DNA of 14,838 nt from an uncultured Collinsella sp. (GTDB lineage: Bacteria; Actinomycetota; Coriobacteriia; Coriobacteriales; Coriobacteriaceae): positions 1 through 14,838 of the forward strand of contig CABUGR010000002.1 of NCBI GenBank assembly GCA_902491135.1, written 5' to 3'. The notes under the pieces are model-generated. The model searched no databases. It was given only the letters and a program-made list of their open reading frames with translations, and was not told the DNA's origin. Made by a program: the position numbers and the translations under genes. Numbering within the stretch: the stretch's first letter is position 1; each line of letters starts with the position of its first letter. Of the stretch, positions 1 to 6,445 are shown piece by piece.

Positions 1-1
1 A

Positions 2-2614
2 CATATGCTCGGCGACCTGGGTGTTAAACCTTGGCAGGTTCTTGCCATCACGTTTACCAACAAGGCCGCGGCAGAGATGCGCGAGCGTCTGGCGGCACTC
101 ATTCCCAGCGGCACCCGTGGCATGTGGGTGTGCACCTTCCATGCCATGTGCGTGCGCATGCTGCGCGAGGACGCCGACCTGTTGGGCTACACCGGTCAGT
201 TCACCATCTACGATGACGATGACTCAAAGCGCATGGTGCGCGACATTATGCAGGCGCTCGGCATCGAGCAAAAGCAGTTCCCCATCAACATGATCCGCAG
301 CAAGATTAGCTCGGCCAAAAACGCCATGATCGGCCCCGAGGACATGCTCAAATCCGCCGACAGCCCCAATGACAAAAAGGCCGCGCAAGTCTACCTGGAG
401 CTGGAGCGCCGCCTGCGCGCCGCCAACGCGATGGACTTCGACGACCTGCTCGTGCGCACGCTCGAGCTGCTGCGCACCCGCCCCGAGGTGCTCGACAAGT
501 ATCAGGAGCGCTTCCGCTACATTAGCGTCGACGAGTATCAGGACACCAACCACGTCCAGTACGAGATCGCCAACCTGCTGGCCGCCAAGTACCAAAACCT
601 CATGGTCGTGGGCGACGACGATCAGTCCATTTATAGCTGGCGTGGCGCCGACATCACCAATATCCTGGACTTTGAGAAGGACTTTAAAGACTGCAAGACC
701 GTCAAGCTGGAGCAGAACTACCGCTCTACGGGTCATATCCTGAACGCCGCCAACGCCGTGGTACGTCACAACTCGCAGCGCAAGGACAAGCGCCTGTTTA
801 CGGCCGAGGGCGACGGCGAGAAGATCCAGGCCTTCCAGGCAAGCGATGAGCGCGACGAGGGTCGCTGGATTGCCGGCGAGATCGAAAAGCTGCATGCCAA
901 GGGCACGAGTTACGACGACATCGCCGTGTTCTACCGCACCAACGCCCAGTCGCGTATTCTCGAAGATATGTTTCTGCGCGCGGGCGTGCCCTACAAGATC
1001 GTGGGCGGCACGCGATTCTTCGACCGTGCCGAGATCCGCGACGTCATGGCCTACCTTAAGATGATCGTGAACCCGGCCGACGAGATGAGCGTCAAGCGCG
1101 TCATCAACACGCCGCGCCGCGGCATCGGCTCCACCTCGATCCAAAAGATCGAGCAGCTGGCGCGCGACAACCGTTGCTCGTTCTTCCAGGCTTGCGAGAT
1201 CGCGTGCGCCGAGACGGGCATGTTTAGTGCCAAGGTGCGCAACGGCCTGTCGAGCTTTGTGTCGCTGGTGCGCGAGGGCCGCCGCATGGACGGCGAGCTC
1301 AAGGACGTTGTCGAGATGATCGTCGATAAGACGGGCTTGCTGCAGGCGTTTCGCGCCGAGGGCACCATGGAGTCCGAGAGCCGCGTCGAGAACATTCAGG
1401 AATTCCTGGGCGTCGCCGCCGAATTTGAGGAGACGCACGAGGATATCGAGGGTACGCTCGAGAGCTTGGAAGAGCTGCGCGCAGCCGGCGTTGCCGACGT
1501 GCCTGCCGAGCCTGAGTCCGAGCCCGTTGTGGTGAGCGCGCCTGCGCCCGAACCGGGGCCATCTGCCCCGGCATCCTCGTTTGAGGCGCTCGTCGGCGCG
1601 CGCGATGCCGCAGGTTCCAATCCGCTCGATAGCCTAGCCGCCCCGGCGCTCTCGCCGCAGGACGCCCTGGCCGCCGCCATCGCGGGCAACGCGTATGCCG
1701 CGCCGACGGAGATGCCGGCGGGTGCCGTGCATGCCGACGAGATTGAGCGCACCTACGGTCCGCTCACCTGTAAGGCGCTGCCGGCACTCATGGAGTGGCT
1801 GGCCCTGCGCTCCGACTTGGATTCCCTGGCCGGCGAGACGCGTGCCATTACCATGATGACCATCCACTCCGCCAAGGGCCTGGAGTTCCCGGCGGTGTTC
1901 GTAGCCGGCATGGAGGAGGGCATCTTCCCGCACGTGCACGACTTTGGCGGCAGCGATGACCCGGGCAAGCTCGAGGAAGAGCGTCGCCTGGCCTACGTCG
2001 CCATCACGCGTGCCCGTAAGCGCCTATTCCTGACCTATGCGGCCACGCGTCGCACCTACGGCTCGACCTCTGCCAACCCGCGCTCGCGCTTCCTCAATGA
2101 GATTCCGTTTGAGGATATCGAGTTTAGCGGTATCGGTTCTGCCGGTTTTGAGGGCACGGGCTGGGAGAAGCGCGGCGACCGTCACGGCACCTTTGGCTCG
2201 GGCATGGGTTCGGATATGTATGGCGGCAAGGTGTTCGGTTCGCATACGCGCTCGACCGGCGGTTCCGGTTCGCGCGGCGGATCGAGCTTTGACGATTTCT
2301 TTGGCGGCAGCAGCTACGGGACCGAGCGCCATCGTGGGGTCTCGCCCGACGCCGGCCGTGTTGCCTCGACCTTTGGTTCGGGTGCGCCGCGAGCCAAAAA
2401 GCCGTCGTCCAAGGTGTCTCCGACGGTGGAGCGCAAGGTCGATCGCGCCAGCGCATCGCAGGACTTTGCCGCGGGCGATACCGTGAGCCACAAGACCTTT
2501 GGCACGGGTACCGTGATCTCGGTCGCCGGAGACATGATCGAGGTCCAGTTCGAAAAGACCGGCCAGACCAAAAAGCTGATGAAGGGCTTTGCGCCGATCG
2601 TCAAGCTGTCGTGA
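2..2614 (+). CDS. pcrA: ATP-dependent DNA helicase PcrA/UvrD (5'-truncated by window start)
   Basis: Superfamily 1A 3'-5' DNA helicase acting in nucleotide excision repair, replication restart and transcription-coupled repair in the cytoplasm. The frame is already open at the window edge, and the first visible conserved block is motif Ia (AITFTNKAAAEMRERL), so Walker A and the true start lie upstream. Seen in order, numbering from the ATG at position 5: motif Ib (TFHAM), Walker B DEYQDTN at about 176-182, motif III (GDDDQSIYSWRGAD), motif IV (LEQNYRST), motif V (TIHSAKGLEFP, about 618-628) and motif VI (AYVAITRARKRL). A compact C-terminal domain (about 822-869, HKTFGTGTVISVAGD) corresponds to the Tudor-like RNA-polymerase-binding domain of PcrA. 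Two oddities make it longer than the usual 720-750 residues: an Ala/Pro-rich insert of roughly 100 residues in the 2B region (about 485-590) and a Gly/Ser-rich linker (about 705-800). The family assignment is very secure. Confidence 0.96.
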   Translation, partial: HMLGDLGVKPWQVLAITFTNKAAAEMRERLAALIPSGTRGMWVCTFHAMCVRMLREDADLLGYTGQFTIYDDDDSKRMVRDIMQALGIEQKQFPINMIRSKISSAKNAMIGPEDMLKSADSPNDKKAAQVYLELERRLRAANAMDFDDLLVRTLELLRTRPEVLDKYQERFRYISVDEYQDTNHVQYEIANLLAAKYQNLMVVGDDDQSIYSWRGADITNILDFEKDFKDCKTVKLEQNYRSTGHILNAANAVVRHNSQRKDKRLFTAEGDGEKIQAFQASDERDEGRWIAGEIEKLHAKGTSYDDIAVFYRTNAQSRILEDMFLRAGVPYKIVGGTRFFDRAEIRDVMAYLKMIVNPADEMSVKRVINTPRRGIGSTSIQKIEQLARDNRCSFFQACEIACAETGMFSAKVRNGLSSFVSLVREGRRMDGELKDVVEMIVDKTGLLQAFRAEGTMESESRVENIQEFLGVAAEFEETHEDIEGTLESLEELRAAGVADVPAEPESEPVVVSAPAPEPGPSAPASSFEALVGARDAAGSNPLDSLAAPALSPQDALAAAIAGNAYAAPTEMPAGAVHADEIERTYGPLTCKALPALMEWLALRSDLDSLAGETRAITMMTIHSAKGLEFPAVFVAGMEEGIFPHVHDFGGSDDPGKLEEERRLAYVAITRARKRLFLTYAATRRTYGSTSANPRSRFLNEIPFEDIEFSGIGSAGFEGTGWEKRGDRHGTFGSGMGSDMYGGKVFGSHTRSTGGSGSRGGSSFDDFFGGSSYGTERHRGVSPDAGRVASTFGSGAPRAKKPSSKVSPTVERKVDRASASQDFAAGDTVSHKTFGTGTVISVAGDMIEVQFEKTGQTKKLMKGFAPIVKLS

Positions 2615-2621
2615 TCCTGGC

Positions 2622-2751
2622 GGACCTGGGCGGGCGTATAGGGCAACATCGCCTGCTCGGGCAGTCCTGCGCAAGACGGAGAGCACATTAAGTGCTCTCC
2701 TTTGCGTGCGGAACTCGCGATCGATGTTGCCCTATACGCCCGCCCAGGTCC
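2622..2751. repeat. 30-bp perfect inverted repeat flanking a 70-bp spacer
   Basis: Bases 2622-2651 are the exact reverse complement of 2722-2751 (30 of 30 pairs), starting 8 bases after the pcrA stop codon. The 70-base interior holds a second perfect hairpin (2678-2700), flanked by further weakly complementary sequence, so the whole 130 bases can fold on itself. It sits between convergent pcrA and manA. It could act as a bidirectional transcript end, or be a miniature mobile or REP-like palindrome. No target-site duplication is evident. Confidence 0.85.
2678..2703 (+). terminator. Possible intrinsic terminator of pcrA, nested inside the long inverted repeat
   Basis: A 9-bp perfect stem (GGAGAGCAC at 2678-2686 with GTGCTCTCC at 2692-2700, loop ATTAA) is followed by only three T residues (2701-2703). 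The stem is good but the T-tract is weak. It lies 63 bases after the pcrA stop, the expected place for transcript termination. Confidence 0.5.
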
Positions 2752-2834
2752 TTGGGTAACGGTGCTTGCGAACGTCGCTCTGCTCGTTCGCTTTTTGATC
2801 TGGAGAGCCGGGTGGGCTGATAAATAGATATGGC

Positions 2835-2870
2835 AAGGGGCTCTCCCGCACATGGACGGGAGAGCCCCTT
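2835..2870. terminator. Strong hairpin between convergent pcrA and manA (probable bidirectional terminator)
   Basis: A 14-bp perfect stem (2835-2848 with 2857-2870, core GGGGCTCTCCCG) has an 8-base loop. It lies 25 bases beyond the manA stop codon on the minus strand, and it is also downstream of pcrA. Neither side has a clean T-run (the plus side reads CTTGTTGCGTTT), so the stem carries most of the evidence. Confidence 0.6.
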
Positions 2871-2895
2871 GTTGCGTTTGGGTTGTTGGTGCGAC

Positions 2896-3828
2896 CTACA
2901 GGTGGCTGATGATCAGTTCCATCTTGCCTTCGAGGTCGATGGAGCTGACGGTGCTCGGGGCCAGCAGGTGGCTTCCCTTGTGGACGGGGTCGCCGCAGAC
3001 GGTGCCTTCGCCGTCGATGACCGACAGGCACATGAAGGGCCAGCGCTGGTCGAGGGTCTTGCTGCCGTTGACGCGCACGCGATCGACGGTGTAGCAGGGG
3101 TTGGACTCGAGCTCGGTCACGCCGTCCACCTCGGGCGCGGTCACCGTGCCGTCGGTCGGAGCCTGAGCATCAAAGTCGATGCAGTCGAGGCTCTGCTCAA
3201 TGTGCAGCGGGCGCAGGTTGCCGTCAGTGCCGGGACGGTCGTAGTCGTACAGACGATACGTCACGTCGCTCGACTGCTGCGTCTCCAAAATGAGCGTGCC
3301 GGTCTTGATGGCGTGCACGGTACCGGAATCAATCTGGAAAAAGTCGCCCTTGTGAATCGGCAACACGTTGAGCATGTCGTCCCAACGTCCTTCCTCGATC
3401 ATTTGTGCGGCCTCGGCGCGGTCCTTGGCACGCTGGCCGACGATGATCGTGGCGTCGGGCTCGCAGTCCAGCACATACCAACACTCGGTTTTGCCCAGGC
3501 TACCGTTCTCGTGCTCGGCAGCGTACTCGTCGTTGGGATGAATCTGGATCGAAAGGTCGTCCTTGGCGTCCAGAATCTTAATGAGCAGCGGGAACTCCTT
3601 GCCCTCGCAGTTGCCAAAGAGCTCGCGATGCTCGGCCCACAGCCACGACAGCGTGTGGCCGGCATACGGGCCCTCCGCAATCTGGCAGTCGCCGTTGGGG
3701 TGGGCCGAGATGGCCCAGCACTCACCGATGGGGCCATCGGGAATGTCGTAGCCAAATACGGTTTCGAGCTGGCGACCGCCCCAGATCTTCTCGTGGAAGA
3801 TCGGCGTCAGTTTAATCAAATCGGACAT
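2896..3828 (-). CDS. manA: Mannose-6-phosphate isomerase, class I (cupin)
   Basis: Zinc-dependent cytoplasmic interconversion of mannose-6-phosphate and fructose-6-phosphate, feeding mannose into glycolysis. Visible features are the N-terminal block TPIFHEKIWGG, the metal-binding QIHPND (Gln95 and His97, counting from the chosen start), GKTECWY with Glu115, and SGTVHAI with His172. These are the four expected zinc ligands of type I phosphomannose isomerases. At 310 residues it matches the short Bacillus ManA/GmuF form rather than the longer enterobacterial enzyme. Two in-frame ATGs lie 6 bases apart (3834 and 3828). The GAGG ribosome site lies only 2 bases before the first but 8 before the second, so 3828 is preferred. 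It follows the GntR gene on the same strand after a 73-base gap and is probably co-transcribed with it. Beside a PTS/GH1 operon, it suggests a mannose-containing substrate. Confidence 0.95.
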   Translation of the reverse strand: MSDLIKLTPIFHEKIWGGRQLETVFGYDIPDGPIGECWAISAHPNGDCQIAEGPYAGHTLSWLWAEHRELFGNCEGKEFPLLIKILDAKDDLSIQIHPNDEYAAEHENGSLGKTECWYVLDCEPDATIIVGQRAKDRAEAAQMIEEGRWDDMLNVLPIHKGDFFQIDSGTVHAIKTGTLILETQQSSDVTYRLYDYDRPGTDGNLRPLHIEQSLDCIDFDAQAPTDGTVTAPEVDGVTELESNPCYTVDRVRVNGSKTLDQRWPFMCLSVIDGEGTVCGDPVHKGSHLLAPSTVSSIDLEGKMELIISHL

Positions 3829-3849
3829 ATTCATACCTCATTGTGTTGC

Positions 3850-3887
3850 GCGGGCGCTGCGTAAAACTGTTCAAAACGAGCGCCCGC
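3850..3887 (-). other. Stem-loop between the GntR gene and manA
   Basis: A 9-bp perfect GC-rich stem (3850-3858 with 3879-3887, core GCGGGCGCT) encloses a 20-base loop. Read on the minus strand it lies directly after the regulator stop and before the manA ribosome site. No T-run follows, so it is not a classical terminator. It could stabilise or process the shared mRNA. Confidence 0.5.
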
Positions 3888-3901
3888 ATGACTGCAAAAA
3901 C

Positions 3902-4621
3902 CTATGCCAACGTTACGTTGTGCAACTCAAAGCGGTCGCCAACGTTGCGCGAGACCGAATACTCAAAGGCGGCGCCGCTGTCCAAAAAGCCAATCTGGGT
4001 GAGCTCGAGCAGGGGAGAGCCAGGCTTGGTGTCCAGGCGCTCGGCTTCTTCCTCGGTTGCTGCCACGGCGCGAATGGTACGGTGGAAGCTCGAAATTTTC
4101 AGCCCGCATTGCTCGCGGATGAAATGGTAGACCGATCCGTACAGGTCCTTCTTTTTCAGCCCCGGAATCAGCTCGAGGGGCATGTAGGTGTACTCGATAA
4201 CGATGGGCTTCCCATCGGCCTGACGCACGCGCACGACGTGATAGGCAAAGTCATCCTCGGCAATTCCCAGCTGGGCTGCGATGTCCGCTGGTGGATTAAC
4301 AATCGAGAAATCGTAGACCACCGAGGTCACCTTTTCCCCGCGGTGCTCATACGAAAAGCCCTGGGCACGGTCGTTTTTGCCCTGGAAAAACGCCTGGCCG
4401 GGAAGTCCCGCCGTGTCCTTAACGTAGGTGCCCGATCCGCGCCGGCTGGTAATAAGACCTTCCTCGGTGATTTGCTCGATAGCTCGTTTGACGGTGATTT
4501 TGGAAACGCTATAGAGCTCACAGAACTCAACGACGGTGGGAAGCTTGTCGCCCGGTTTAAGAGCGCCATCCTCGATACTTCGACGAATATCTGCAGCTAT
4601 CGCCTCGTATTTGGGAATCAT
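3902..4621 (-). CDS. GntR-family (HutC subfamily) transcriptional regulator with UTRA domain
   Basis: A 239-residue DNA-binding regulator, typical in length for the HutC subfamily. Residues about 2-68 form the winged helix-turn-helix (KYEAIAADIRRSI, GDKLPTVVEFCELY, SKITVKRAIEQI, GLITSRRGSGTYV). Residues about 95-235 form a UTRA effector-binding fold, which in this family senses phosphorylated sugars or related small molecules. The start at 4621 is chosen because an AGGAGG site sits 4 bases upstream; an upstream extension of the frame has no support. It is divergent from the GH1/PTS operon and precedes manA. This is the arrangement expected of a local repressor that is released when the sugar phosphate accumulates, comparable in role to GmuR of B. 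subtilis. The target operator is inferred, not shown. Confidence 0.93.
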   Translation of the reverse strand: MIPKYEAIAADIRRSIEDGALKPGDKLPTVVEFCELYSVSKITVKRAIEQITEEGLITSRRGSGTYVKDTAGLPGQAFFQGKNDRAQGFSYEHRGEKVTSVVYDFSIVNPPADIAAQLGIAEDDFAYHVVRVRQADGKPIVIEYTYMPLELIPGLKKKDLYGSVYHFIREQCGLKISSFHRTIRAVAATEEEAERLDTKPGSPLLELTQIGFLDSGAAFEYSVSRNVGDRFELHNVTLA

Positions 4622-4651
4622 GGAACCTCCTTTCCGACATATATGAATACA

Positions 4652-4739
4652 AAAAGTAAGTATAACCCTCAACAGGGCATCCATATTACTTTTATCTAAG
4701 AAGTTCGAGAAAGAAAAAAGAAAAAGACGCTTTACTTTT
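4652..4739. promoter_or_regulatory. Three TTACTTTT repeats in the divergent control region (candidate GntR operators)
   Basis: TTACTTTT occurs at 4686-4693 and 4732-4739, and inverted (AAAAGTAA) at 4652-4659. The first and second face each other as an inverted pair; the third overlaps the candidate -35 box of the GH1/PTS promoter. The region is strikingly AT-rich against its GC-rich neighbours. Binding by the adjacent GntR protein is inference from position. The repeats do not match the commonest HutC-type operator pattern, so confidence is limited. Confidence 0.4.
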
Positions 4740-4758
4740 AAAATTAGAGCGCTATAGT
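4731..4758 (+). promoter_or_regulatory. Candidate sigma70-type promoter of the GH1/PTS operon
   Basis: A -35-like TTTACT (4731-4736) and a -10-like TATAGT (4753-4758, five of six consensus positions) are separated by 16 bases. Transcription would begin near 4765, giving a leader of about 160 bases that contains the long hairpin at 4798-4895. Confidence 0.5.
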
Positions 4759-4797
4759 TTAAGCAACGAACGGAATCCTTCCGCACAACAGGATCGA

Positions 4798-4895
4798 CCG
4801 TTTGGGGACGGTTTTGTTTTGGCGGGTTGGATATCGGTATGGCCGGTGCGCGCCCGCGCCGGATAACCTGCCAAAGCAAACCCGTCTCCAACCGG
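4798..4895 (+). repeat. Long imperfect palindrome in the leader of the GH1/PTS operon
   Basis: The 31-base arms 4798-4828 and 4865-4895 are complementary at 26 positions, and three of the five others are G-U wobbles in RNA. A nested 8-bp hairpin (about 4844-4863) fills part of the interior. The arms carry the core TTGGGGACGG (left) and its counterpart CCCGTCTCCAA (right). The right arm closely matches the element at 8742-8782. The GH1 ribosome site (4914-4920) lies just outside the fold. It may be an inserted REP-like element or a leader regulatory structure. Confidence 0.75.
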
Positions 4896-4925
4896 AAGCT
4901 CTAGAACACGAAAGCGAGGACTTTG

Positions 4926-6326
4926 ATGGCACAGTATCAGCTGCCCAACGACTTCTTCTTTGGCGCTGCTATGTCCGGCCCGCAGACTGAGGGTCAGTGG
5001 AACCAGGGCGGCAAGCTCGAGAACCTGTGGGACACCTGGTCCATCCAGGATCTGGGTTCGTTCTACAACCGCGTTGGCTCTTACGCCGGCAATGACTTTA
5101 TGGCCAAGTACCAGGAAGACCTTCGCATTTTGAAGGACTTGGGTCTGGATACCTATCGCACTTCCATCCAGTGGAGCCGTCTGCTCGATGCCGACGGCAA
5201 CCTCAACGAGGAAGGTGCCGCGTGGTATCACGAGTTGTTCCGCGCCTCTCGCGAAGCCGGCTTGGAGCCGTTTGTCAACTTGTACCACTTTGACATGCCC
5301 ACCTACCTCTTTAACCGTGGCGGCTGGGAGAGCCGTGAGGTTGTCGAGGCTTACGCACATTACGCCGACGTCGCCTTCCACGAGTTTGGCCAGGAGATTA
5401 AGTACTGGTTCACCTTTAACGAGCCCATCGTCGAGCCCGAGCAGCGCTATCAGGAGGGCGTGTGGTTCCCGCAGCTCCACGACTTCAACCGCGCCCGCAC
5501 CGTGCAGTATCACATCTCGCTGGCGCACGCGCTGGCCGTGGCCAACTATCGTCGCGCCTATGACGAGGGCGCTATTCGCGCCGATGCCAAGATCGGCATG
5601 ATCAACTGCTTTACCCCGGTCTACACCAAGGAGAACCCCAGCGAGGCGGACCTCGAGGCCGTGCGCATGACCAGCGGCATCAACAACCGCTGGTGGCTCG
5701 ACCTCATCACCAAGGGCGAGCTTCCTGCCGACGTGCTCGACAGCCTGGCCGAGGGCGGCGTTAAGCTCCCGTTCCGCGCCGGCGACCAAGAGATCCTCAA
5801 GCAGGGTGTTGTCGACTGGCTAGGCTGCAACTACTACCACCCCACGCGTGTTCAGGCGCCGGCGAGCAAGGTCGACCAGTACGGCCTGCCGCACTTTGCC
5901 GACGAGTACGTATGGCCCGACGCCGTTATGAACGAGAGCCGCGGCTGGGAGATCTACCCGCAGGGCCTCTACGACTTTGGCATGGACTGCGCTAAGAACT
6001 ACCCCGATCTTGAGTGGTTCGTTTCCGAGAACGGCATCGGCATCATGGACGAATACAAGAACCGTGACGCCGAAGGAACCATCCAGGATGACTACCGCGT
6101 CGACTTTGTACGTCAGCACCTGGAGTGGGTGGCCAAGGCCATCGACGAGGGCGCCAAGTGCCGCGGATACCATTATTGGGCCGTCATCGATAACTGGTCT
6201 TGGGCCAATGCCTTTAAGAATCGCTATGGCTTTGTCGAGGTCGATCTGATGGATGGCTATAAGCGCCGTCTTAAGAAGTCGGCGGCCTGGCTCAAACAGG
6301 TCGCCACGACCCACGTGGTTGATTAG
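4926..6326 (+). CDS. GH1 6-phospho-beta-glycosidase (6-phospho-beta-glucosidase, GmuD-like)
   Basis: Cytoplasmic retaining glycosidase, 466 residues, that cleaves a PTS-phosphorylated beta-disaccharide into hexose-6-phosphate and free hexose. GH1 hallmarks: N-terminal FFFGAAMSGPQTEG, the acid/base Glu166 in TFNEP and the nucleophile Glu368 in VSENG. The segment DNWSWANAFKNRYGF aligns with the phosphate-binding region of 6-phospho enzymes. Ser425 and Tyr434 correspond to Ser428 and Tyr437 of LacG, whereas plain beta-glucosidases have a Glu where Ser425 stands. The expected Lys is Asn432, with Lys431 beside it. The ATG at 4926 is chosen over an in-frame TTG just before it; GAGGA lies 5 bases upstream. 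It is the first gene of an operon with EIIC, EIIB and EIIA. Whether it acts on gluco- or manno-configured substrates cannot be read directly; the neighbouring manA favours a mannose-containing one. Confidence 0.92.
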   Translation: MAQYQLPNDFFFGAAMSGPQTEGQWNQGGKLENLWDTWSIQDLGSFYNRVGSYAGNDFMAKYQEDLRILKDLGLDTYRTSIQWSRLLDADGNLNEEGAAWYHELFRASREAGLEPFVNLYHFDMPTYLFNRGGWESREVVEAYAHYADVAFHEFGQEIKYWFTFNEPIVEPEQRYQEGVWFPQLHDFNRARTVQYHISLAHALAVANYRRAYDEGAIRADAKIGMINCFTPVYTKENPSEADLEAVRMTSGINNRWWLDLITKGELPADVLDSLAEGGVKLPFRAGDQEILKQGVVDWLGCNYYHPTRVQAPASKVDQYGLPHFADEYVWPDAVMNESRGWEIYPQGLYDFGMDCAKNYPDLEWFVSENGIGIMDEYKNRDAEGTIQDDYRVDFVRQHLEWVAKAIDEGAKCRGYHYWAVIDNWSWANAFKNRYGFVEVDLMDGYKRRLKKSAAWLKQVATTHVVD

Positions 6327-6445
6327 CGACCGGACGAACGTCCAGACCGCGCGCCGCCGCGCGCAACACATGGCACATCTGGTGGCAGAGGGCGACAGAC
6401 CACCGTGCGCATAGGAAAGGCCGGATTTGAAAGTTAGGAGCAATC

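Noticed and set aside
224..1438. Long minus-strand open frame (about 404 codons) opposite pcrA
   Set aside because: It is a GC-rich frame shadow of the helicase gene, with repetitive Leu/Val/Ala/Asp/Gly/His composition, no ribosome site and no recognisable domain.
4622..4891. Upstream extension of the GntR regulator to a start near 4891
   Set aside because: The extension would translate the promoter region and leader hairpin, while the ATG at 4621 has an AGGAGG site and begins exactly at the winged-helix domain.
6327..6445. Possible terminator between the GH1 gene and EIIC
   Set aside because: Only short GC-rich stems (for example GCGCG with CGCGC) are present, with no T-run; read-through is expected.
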